A stretch of DNA of 64,000 bases, from positions 221,501 to 285,500 of the forward strand of contig NZ_CP133017.1 in assembly GCF_030866765.1 (NCBI RefSeq), given 5' to 3'. The notes below the pieces were generated by a model. The model saw only the letters and a list, made by a program, of their open reading frames with translations. It was not told where the DNA came from and did not search any database. Within the stretch, counting starts at the first letter, position 1, and each line of letters opens with the position of its first letter. Below are positions 58,219 to 64,000 of this stretch, piece by piece. Source of the DNA: Paenibacillus silvisoli (GTDB lineage Bacteria; Bacillota; Bacilli; Paenibacillales; Paenibacillaceae). Both the position numbers and the translations under genes were made by a program.

Positions 58219-59145
58219 ATGAAGAAATCGGCTTATTCGCTGGCCGGCACGGCGTCAAAGGACGGGACCGCCATCGGCTATCGCAAGTCGGGCCGCGGTC
58301 CGGGACTTGTCATCATTCACGGCGCGTTCGTATCCGGCCATGAATACGAGAGGCTGGCGCAAGAGCTCGCGGACACCTTCACCGTATATGTCGTCGACCG
58401 CCGCGGGCGGCTGTACAGCGGACCGCAGGGCGAGCAGTACAGCATAGAGAAGGAATGCGAGGATGCGCTGGCCGTGCTGGAAGCGACAGGGGCGCCTTAT
58501 CTGTTCGGCCACAGCTACGGCGGGCTGATCGCGCTCGAGCTGGCACGCACCGCCAAGACGGCGGTAACGAAGCTGGCCGTTTACGAGCCGGCCGTTTCGA
58601 TCGGCGGCCGGTTTCCGTCCGCGTGGATGGCGGACTATAAATGGCTGGTCGAACAAGGCAGAGAGCTCGACGCGTTCGTTGCCTTTTTGAAAGGAATGGG
58701 AACGTCCCGATGGCTGGCAAAGCTGCCGGGCTGGCTGCTCCGGCTCGTGCTGCTGCCCTCGCAGCTGTTCTGGGAAGGACGAAAGCTGCGGGAGAAGCTG
58801 CCGACGCTGATCAACGAGATGGAAGAAGTGTTCCGGCTCGACAGCACCGTCCAAGGCTACGGCGCGATTACGGCGGAGACGCTGGTGATGGCCGGCAACG
58901 AGAGCACGGACTTTATGTGCGGCGCCGCGCGCGCCGTTGCCGCCGCCATTCCCGGCGCGTCCTTCCGCATGCTGAAGGGGCTCGGTCATAACGCGCCGGA
59001 CTTCCTCCGTCAGAAGAAGATCGCCGAGCAGTTGAAGCTGTATTTTGCCGGCCGGCTGAAACAAAAAGAACCTCATGAGCTCGCTGGACAATCGCAGCGG
59101 GTGACAGAGGTTCTTCCCGATCGCCCGGACGTGCCGGGCAGCTAA
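58219..59145 (+). CDS. Alpha/beta-hydrolase-fold protein
   Basis: The 308-residue enzyme has the oxyanion start VIIHGAFVSGHEYERLAQ, VVDRRGRLYSG, the nucleophile elbow FGHSYGGLIAL (Ser99) and the catalytic His in GLGHNAPDFL. It is a soluble esterase/lipase-like protein of unknown substrate. The last 25 residues overlap a hairpin that serves as terminator for the opposite strand. AGGAAAGG precedes ATG 58219. Confidence 0.9.
   Translation: MKKSAYSLAGTASKDGTAIGYRKSGRGPGLVIIHGAFVSGHEYERLAQELADTFTVYVVDRRGRLYSGPQGEQYSIEKECEDALAVLEATGAPYLFGHSYGGLIALELARTAKTAVTKLAVYEPAVSIGGRFPSAWMADYKWLVEQGRELDAFVAFLKGMGTSRWLAKLPGWLLRLVLLPSQLFWEGRKLREKLPTLINEMEEVFRLDSTVQGYGAITAETLVMAGNESTDFMCGAARAVAAAIPGASFRMLKGLGHNAPDFLRQKKIAEQLKLYFAGRLKQKEPHELAGQSQRVTEVLPDRPDVPGS
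59061..59115 (-). terminator. Minus-strand terminator inside the hydrolase 3' end
   Basis: AAGAACCTC (59115-59107) pairs with GAGGTTCTT (59074-59066), followed on the minus strand by TTTGTTT. It lies 190 nt beyond the acetyl-esterase stop and overlaps the convergent coding end. Confidence 0.4.
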
Positions 59146-59303
59146 GTTTAAGTTATGCAGGGCGGCGGAGCGGGCAAGGCGGTGTTGAATGTACGGTTGA
59201 ATCGGTTCATGCCGCTCACTCCTTCGCGCCGTCGTAATCGGACTTCCCTTACCTAAATTATAGCCGATTGCGGCCAGCCGTCCATCGCTATTTTTAGAAA
59301 AGA

Positions 59304-60266
59304 TTAGCGAAACTGCTTTTGCAGGAAGTTAAACCGTTCCCGGTTCTGGAATTCGTTGATTTCATGGCCGCTGAACGGATAGTCGAAAATGACTTTTTCG
59401 GTCGGAATCCGGTTGTACACGGCGTAAATCGTTTCCGGCAGGCAGATGCCGTCCTTCCAGCCGACGGACATGAGCACGGGCGCCGTCATGCGCGAAGCGA
59501 GGTTTAGCATGTCGAAATGGGCGATCGTATGCAAAATCGTCTCCAGCTGCTCCGGATAGCGCTTCAGATGCTGGGCGATCTCCGTTAACGAGCTGCCCGA
59601 GTTCAGCACGCCGTGGTCCATGTGGCACAGGTTCGGAATATCGGCGACGACGGCCGTAACCTTGCGGTTCAATGCCGCCGAGATCAAGGCAAGACCGCCG
59701 CCTTGGCTGCCGCCGACGGTCGCAAGCCGCGCAGGATCGACTTCCGGCTGCGACGCGGCCGCGTCGACCGCCCGAACGGCATCCATGGTGATTGCAAAAT
59801 AATACGAGCCTTCCGGCTCAAGCAAATTGCTGGACACCCAGCCTTTGACCGAACCGGCGCGCTCCGGCAAATAGTTGCCGGTTTCCCCGCCTTGGCCGCG
59901 AACGTCGACGGCGAACACGGCATACCCGAGCAGCAGCCAGCTGGCGTAGCGCTCCGGATAACCGCGGTCGTCGGTGTAGCCTGGGAATACGACGACGCAC
60001 GGGATTTGTTTGTTGTCGGACGCAGCTTGCTGCGGCACGATGAACCAGGCGTGAATCGGCGTGTCGTCAGCGCCGTTGTACGTGATTTTGTCGACCGTTA
60101 CGCCCGGAAAAGGGGACTCCGCCGGCTCGCGTTTCAGGTTCAGCGGAATATCGTCGTACTTGCTCAAGGTGCCATCCCAGAAAGCATCAAGCTGTGCGGG
60201 ATCGATCGTCAGCTCGGCCGTGCAGGCCATGAGCTCGCGTTTGCGGCGTGAAATTGCATCGTTCAA
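59304..60266 (-). CDS. CE7-type acetyl esterase (cephalosporin C deacetylase/acetylxylan esterase)
   Basis: The 320-residue protein has the CE7 signature set: VDVRGQGGETG (RGQGG motif), the nucleophile GGSQGGG (Ser187), a late Asp in VGWKDGICLP and the His in FSGHEIN. It removes acetyl groups from small sugars or cephalosporin C; CE7 enzymes work as hexamers. TTG 60266 is chosen because GGAGG lies 9 nt upstream; the longer frame to 60440 has no ribosome site. The MFS gene upstream ends 20 nt away, so both probably share a transcript. Confidence 0.92.
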   Translation of the reverse strand: MNDAISRRKRELMACTAELTIDPAQLDAFWDGTLSKYDDIPLNLKREPAESPFPGVTVDKITYNGADDTPIHAWFIVPQQAASDNKQIPCVVVFPGYTDDRGYPERYASWLLLGYAVFAVDVRGQGGETGNYLPERAGSVKGWVSSNLLEPEGSYYFAITMDAVRAVDAAASQPEVDPARLATVGGSQGGGLALISAALNRKVTAVVADIPNLCHMDHGVLNSGSSLTEIAQHLKRYPEQLETILHTIAHFDMLNLASRMTAPVLMSVGWKDGICLPETIYAVYNRIPTEKVIFDYPFSGHEINEFQNRERFNFLQKQFR

Positions 60267-60286
60267 GGGATAACGCCTCCAATGGA

Positions 60287-61498
60287 TTAAGATTTGTGAG
60301 CCATTATGAGTGCAGATGCCGCGGCTGCCGAATGGCGCCGAGCGGCCAAAGATGCCCATATCATGACAAGCAGCAACGCGAAAGCAGTACCGGCGAACAG
60401 CCAGCGGACCGCGTCGGGTCCTTGCTGGTCGAGGAACCAACCGGCTCCTTTCGGCAGCAGCGCGCCTCCGACGCCGCCGCTAGCCATAAGCAGGCTGGTC
60501 GTGCGCTCCGTCATGCCCGGCATCGCCCGGTTTGCGAACACGAGCGCAATGGCGAACATGCCCGACATCGTCAGTCCGACGGCGAATGCCAGCACAAATG
60601 CTGGCAGCGTGCCGGTGAACAGCGTCATCAGCATGAATAGAAGCGACGTGGAGAAGCAAGCGATCAGGAGATAGACCGCGCCGCTCATGCGGTCGGCGAT
60701 ATGGCCGGCCATCATCCGCCCGATGACCATTGCCACCCAGAAAAGGCTGAGGGCCATAGCCGCGGATGACTCCGTCAAGCCGTTCGTCTGCACGAGCAGA
60801 GACGGCAGGTAGTGGATGTAGCTCATCTCCAGCCCTACGTATACAACGAAGAACAAGGCGCAAGCGGCCAAAATGACAAGCATGCGCGGAGTTAGCTTCG
60901 GCGCTTTGTTCGCGGAAACCGTGCCATGCGCTGCGGCGCCTTCCGCGGGAGCGTCGAGAACGGACGGCCACCAGATCAGCCACAGCAGGAAGGTGACGGC
61001 CGAGAGCAGGCCGACGATGCCGAAGGAGAGCTTCCATAAGCCGCTCTGGATCAGCGCGGCGCCCGCGAACGGGAGGAGCAGCGCTCCGATGCCGAAAAAC
61101 GTTTCCACGCGGCTCATCGCCGTGTTTGCTTTTTCGCCGGCGGCGCCGATTATAAACGATCCGACGACCGCTTCCGTCATGCCCAGGCCAATCCCTGCGA
61201 CAGGAGCGATCGCTAGCATGACGCCCCAAGGCGGAAGCAGCGTGTAGAGCGATTCGGCTACCGTCATGAAGCCGATCGCGATCAGGATCACCGCTTTTTT
61301 GCCGAATTTGCCGATAAGCCATGGCGCGAACAGCATGCCGACCATGCAGCCGAGAAATTGATGCATGACAAGCTGGCCGCCGTCGCCGTACTGCACGCCG
61401 TAAGCGTGAACCATCGGCTCCATTACCGCGCCGATCGCGAGCTGGCCAAGCCCGACGACGAGATAAGCGATACAGCCGAGAAAAACAAGCCGGGACAT
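60287..61498 (-). CDS. MFS transporter
   Basis: The 403-residue protein has 12 hydrophobic helices, the helix 2-3 loop APWLIGKFGKKAVILIA (motif A-like), and a central charged loop (AEGAAAHGTVSANKAPKLTPR). It fits the sugar- or metabolite-carrying MFS groups. Pairing with a CE7 deacetylase gene downstream (20 nt) suggests import of an acetylated sugar followed by deacetylation; this is inference. ATG 61498 follows GAGGAGT. Confidence 0.9.
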   Translation of the reverse strand: MSRLVFLGCIAYLVVGLGQLAIGAVMEPMVHAYGVQYGDGGQLVMHQFLGCMVGMLFAPWLIGKFGKKAVILIAIGFMTVAESLYTLLPPWGVMLAIAPVAGIGLGMTEAVVGSFIIGAAGEKANTAMSRVETFFGIGALLLPFAGAALIQSGLWKLSFGIVGLLSAVTFLLWLIWWPSVLDAPAEGAAAHGTVSANKAPKLTPRMLVILAACALFFVVYVGLEMSYIHYLPSLLVQTNGLTESSAAMALSLFWVAMVIGRMMAGHIADRMSGAVYLLIACFSTSLLFMLMTLFTGTLPAFVLAFAVGLTMSGMFAIALVFANRAMPGMTERTTSLLMASGGVGGALLPKGAGWFLDQQGPDAVRWLFAGTAFALLLVMIWASLAARRHSAAAASALIMAHKS

Positions 61499-61598
61499 TT
61501 CATTACTCCTCACGTGATAGACTGCTTCCACCATAACACAATCCGCCGCGGCGAACGATATGAAAATATGTACCGCTTACATAAATGGCGGAAATATG

Positions 61599-61649
61599 AA
61601 AAAAGCTTCTCCGGTTCCAGCTGTGGCTGGTCATGGAGAAGCTTTTTTT
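61599..61649. terminator. Bidirectional terminator
   Basis: AAAAAAGCTTCTCC ... GGAGAAGCTTTTTTT with a 22-nt GC-rich loop, after the helicase gene on the minus strand. Confidence 0.9.
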
Positions 61650-61654
61650 GCGGT

Positions 61655-64000
61655 TTAGCGGAGATTGCTCGGCCACAGCACGAGCGAGCGGTTGTCGCGC
61701 TCGGCGCCCATCGCCCGCAGCGTTTCCTGGGCGGCGGCGGATTCGGTGACCGGCTCGCCGTTCCAGCGCTCGATCTTGATTTTGCTGAGCCCGTGCTGGC
61801 GGAGCAGCATGCGGAAAATGTCCTTCAGCTCGGAGGAGCCGTCCGCGTCCGGGGCAGCCGGCTCCGGGGCGCCTACGGCAGCTAAGTCGACGATATGCTT
61901 GCCGTTATTCTCGATCCAGTACCGCCAGCGCCCCTGCTGGAGCACAAGATAGTTGCCGCTTTTGCGGGCGAAGCCGGTGCCGCGGGCGCTCGGCCAATCG
62001 GCGGCCAGGCCGAACGGGTTGGCCGGGTCCGTCGCCGAAAGGACGGTGACGGCCGCGCCGTTCTGGCCGGGAAGCGGCTGGCGGACGGCTTCGATGTGCT
62101 CGCGCCGGGCGAACTGCAGCGTCTGCACGCCTTGAACGAGCAGCCCGCGGGTGACGACGCCCCACTGCTCCAGCTGCTTGAGCATGGGCAGCAGCTCATC
62201 CCAGCCGAACGGCGACAGCTGGGCGACCAGCTCCTTGGAGACGATGCCGTAGCTGTCCAGCAGATGCTGCGTCCAGTGGAGCGCCGATTCCGACAGCTCG
62301 TCTGCTGCGGCAGCGGCGTTCTGCTGGGCGGCTTGGTCGCCGGAGTGGGCGGCGGGCGTGCCGCCGCTGCCGCTGCTTTCGGCAAGCGAGCCGGTCCAGT
62401 ACCAGCGCCCGAGGCCGGAGCCGGTGCGGGCGAGCTGCTTGCCCTTTGTCTGGAGCTGCAGACGAAGCGGCGCGAACTGATCGTTGGAGACGTTCCCCTC
62501 CCAGATCAGATCGACCAGATCGGCCAGCAGCTCGGACGGCACCTTGCCGTAGTCGCGGCTCAGCTTGGTCAGGAAGCTTGCGCCGCCTTCCCGGAGCAGC
62601 GCGAGCAGCCGAGGATGCTTGGTCCGGGCGGCCGCCTCTTCGGCATTGGCCGCGCCCGCGATGACAGGCGCGTACAGCGGTTTCGATTCGGCGAGGAAGA
62701 AGGCGATTTTGCCTTCCTTCTCGCTCTCTTCCTTGCGTCCGATCCAGACGACCTCGCCGGATGCGCAGAGTAGATCGAGATCGTCTTTCCGGTAGCCCGT
62801 CACCCGGGCGGGGAAGACGAGCGATTCCCATTGCGAGGCAGGCAAGAAGAACCCTTGCAGCCGTTCAATGACCGTGCGCAGCCCGTCGATCCCGCTCAGC
62901 TGCGTGCCGGAGAGAGCGTGCTGGAGCATCGACATTTGCGCGCACCAGCGAATCGGATCGACAGGCTCCGCCTGCTTGCGGGCCTGGTCCAGCGTCAAGC
63001 GGATCAGCCGCCGGGCGACCTGGGCGCTCGACCAGATGCGCTCCTCGCCGTCGGCGGCGAACGGCGCGGGCTCGATCCGGCCCAGCCGCAGCAGCACATC
63101 CGGCACGCGAGCGGCTTCGGCCGGCGTTAGGAGCGGGTAACGCTCGCGCAGCTCGTGCTCGGTGAACGAGAGCCGGTTATCGGCGAACCGGCCCCCAACA
63201 TAAGCGATCGCAGCTTCGGTTGCCGGGAAGGCGGCATACATGTCCCGCTCATCCGCGCAGATCCAGCGCCGCTGGCCTTTGCCTCCGCCCAGAGGCAGCT
63301 CGGTTGCACGGCCAGTTTTCTGCAGCGTCTGCAGCCAACCGACGGCAGCTTGCCCTCCGAAGGCGGTCAACTCCTCGGCCGAGAGATCGCCGCGCTGCTT
63401 GAGCAGCGCGTACAGCTCATCGGCGTTCGTCGGCGCCGTCCGGCCGGCTGCCAGCCGTTCCTGCTCTTCCTTCGCGATGGCCGGATCGACCGCCCGGCGC
63501 ACGCTCTCTTCGCCGAACAGCTGGCCGGCCAGCGCCTTGCTGACGCTGAGCAGCTGGAGCTGCGTCGCCTCGCTGAAGCCTTCGCCCTCGTACAGCTGCA
63601 TGTTGGCGTAGTCGGCGAGAAACTGGACGGCAAACGGGGAAGGCGCCTGCGTTTCCTTGACGGCCACCTGGATTTGGCCGGCCGCAATGGACTCCAGCAG
63701 TTTCACAAGCCCGTTCGTGTCCAAATAATCGTACAGACATTCCCGCATCGCCTCCTGCAAATACGGAAACTGCTCCGCATAAGGAAGCGACTGCTTCATA
63801 AGCTCCTCGCCTCGCAGCCGCTTCTGCCACATCGGCGTGCGCGTGAAGCTGCGGGAGAGGAGGAGGGACGTTTCCGCAATGCGGCGAAAAGCAAGCCCAA
63901 GCATCGGAGAGCCGGTTATCGCTTCGGTAAGCAGTCCTTCTAAGCTTCCGGGCGTAATATGCCACAGCGCCTGCAGCCAAGAGACGTCTCCGTCCGCGAC
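61655..64000 (-). CDS. Lhr-type DEAD/DEAH-box helicase, C-terminal part (partial)
   Basis: The frame is open to the window edge and gives 781 residues of the C-terminal part. LGLAFRRIAETSLLLSRSF, TPMWQKRLRGEELM, EAMRECLYDYLDTNGLVKLLESIAAGQIQVAVKETQAPSPFA are the hallmarks of the region after the helicase core in Lhr-family proteins; the rest is winged-helix and Lhr C-terminal domains. The motor motifs lie outside the window. Lhr enzymes are 3'-5' helicases in repair. An Ala/Gly/Ser-rich insert (near 62290-62400) is a likely linker. A strong terminator follows. Confidence 0.9.
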   Translation of the reverse strand, partial: VADGDVSWLQALWHITPGSLEGLLTEAITGSPMLGLAFRRIAETSLLLSRSFTRTPMWQKRLRGEELMKQSLPYAEQFPYLQEAMRECLYDYLDTNGLVKLLESIAAGQIQVAVKETQAPSPFAVQFLADYANMQLYEGEGFSEATQLQLLSVSKALAGQLFGEESVRRAVDPAIAKEEQERLAAGRTAPTNADELYALLKQRGDLSAEELTAFGGQAAVGWLQTLQKTGRATELPLGGGKGQRRWICADERDMYAAFPATEAAIAYVGGRFADNRLSFTEHELRERYPLLTPAEAARVPDVLLRLGRIEPAPFAADGEERIWSSAQVARRLIRLTLDQARKQAEPVDPIRWCAQMSMLQHALSGTQLSGIDGLRTVIERLQGFFLPASQWESLVFPARVTGYRKDDLDLLCASGEVVWIGRKEESEKEGKIAFFLAESKPLYAPVIAGAANAEEAAARTKHPRLLALLREGGASFLTKLSRDYGKVPSELLADLVDLIWEGNVSNDQFAPLRLQLQTKGKQLARTGSGLGRWYWTGSLAESSGSGGTPAAHSGDQAAQQNAAAAADELSESALHWTQHLLDSYGIVSKELVAQLSPFGWDELLPMLKQLEQWGVVTRGLLVQGVQTLQFARREHIEAVRQPLPGQNGAAVTVLSATDPANPFGLAADWPSARGTGFARKSGNYLVLQQGRWRYWIENNGKHIVDLAAVGAPEPAAPDADGSSELKDIFRMLLRQHGLSKIKIERWNGEPVTESAAAQETLRAMGAERDNRSLVLWPSNLR

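Noticed and set aside
61655-64000. Two separate genes because of the Ala/Gly/Ser-rich stretch near 62300
   Set aside because: The frame is continuous and both sides fit the Lhr C-terminal region; the stretch looks like a linker.

Overview
The window looks like chromosome of a Gram-positive, spore-former-type Firmicute, most likely Paenibacillus or a close relative. The reasons are: GC-rich coding sequence with strong GGAGG-type ribosome binding sites and frequent GTG/TTG starts; three exported proteins with triple S-layer homology (SLH) domains; a SipW-type signal peptidase beside a camelysin/TasA-like protein; an aa3-type quinol oxidase operon; and many LTTR, TetR, MarR, ECF and GNAT genes. 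I see no rRNA, tRNA, CRISPR array, phage or insertion sequence. Taxon is inferred from gene content only.

Layout. 1-2445: Fur-controlled siderophore uptake (two FecCD permeases, divergent lipoprotein). 2599-5898: small secreted protein, SLH-anchored GH3 hexosaminidase, GNAT. 6038-8587: drug-type ABC exporter with its TetR regulator. 8674-10766: LysR regulator divergent from a branched-chain aminotransferase. 11462-15477: qoxABCD, with a Rex-like operator in its leader. 15609-18738: flavin oxidoreductase, two GNATs and a DUF2306 membrane protein. 18739-19417: repeat-filled gene desert. 19418-20063: Fur-controlled flavodoxin operon whose flavodoxin carries an in-frame TAG. 20186-21962: ECF sigma/anti-sigma pair. 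22099-25413: membrane proteins, MFS drug pump and MarR regulator. 25650-28244: SLH-anchored nucleotidase. 28419-34597: divergent cell-surface locus (camelysin-like protein, SipW peptidase, two membrane-anchored accessory proteins, two-component system). 34643-42675: TetR, VOC, a GNAT remnant, a Gly-rich peptidoglycan-binding protein, DinB, a Fur-controlled HugZ-like protein, a DMT transporter and an SLH propeller protein. 42745-47586: nucleoside hydrolase, HD protein, FAD monooxygenase and a dihydroorotate-dehydrogenase-like/multi-TM fusion. 48045-57459: two MBL hydrolases, secreted tyrosine phosphatase, CYTH and HD proteins, exonuclease III, PhyH dioxygenase, YdjC deacetylase, chemoreceptor. 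57671-64000: housekeeping hydrolases, an MFS transporter and the C-terminal part of an Lhr-type helicase running off the end.

How parts work together. Iron limitation is a recurrent theme: four Fur boxes (1338, 1405, 19333, 38675) stand before siderophore uptake, the flavodoxin operon and a HugZ-like haem-handling gene. Surface display is a second theme: three SLH proteins, the SipW/camelysin locus, a peptidoglycan-binding protein and an ECF sigma factor whose upstream region shares an 11-bp promoter-like match with the SLH-GH3 gene.

The most unusual signals are three intergenic arrays (18.8, 47.7 and 55.5 kb) built of about 51-bp units. Each unit carries a short hairpin whose sequence changes from unit to unit while its self-complementarity is largely kept. 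The second and third are the interrupted flavodoxin gene and the SipW/camelysin/DUF5305/two-component locus.
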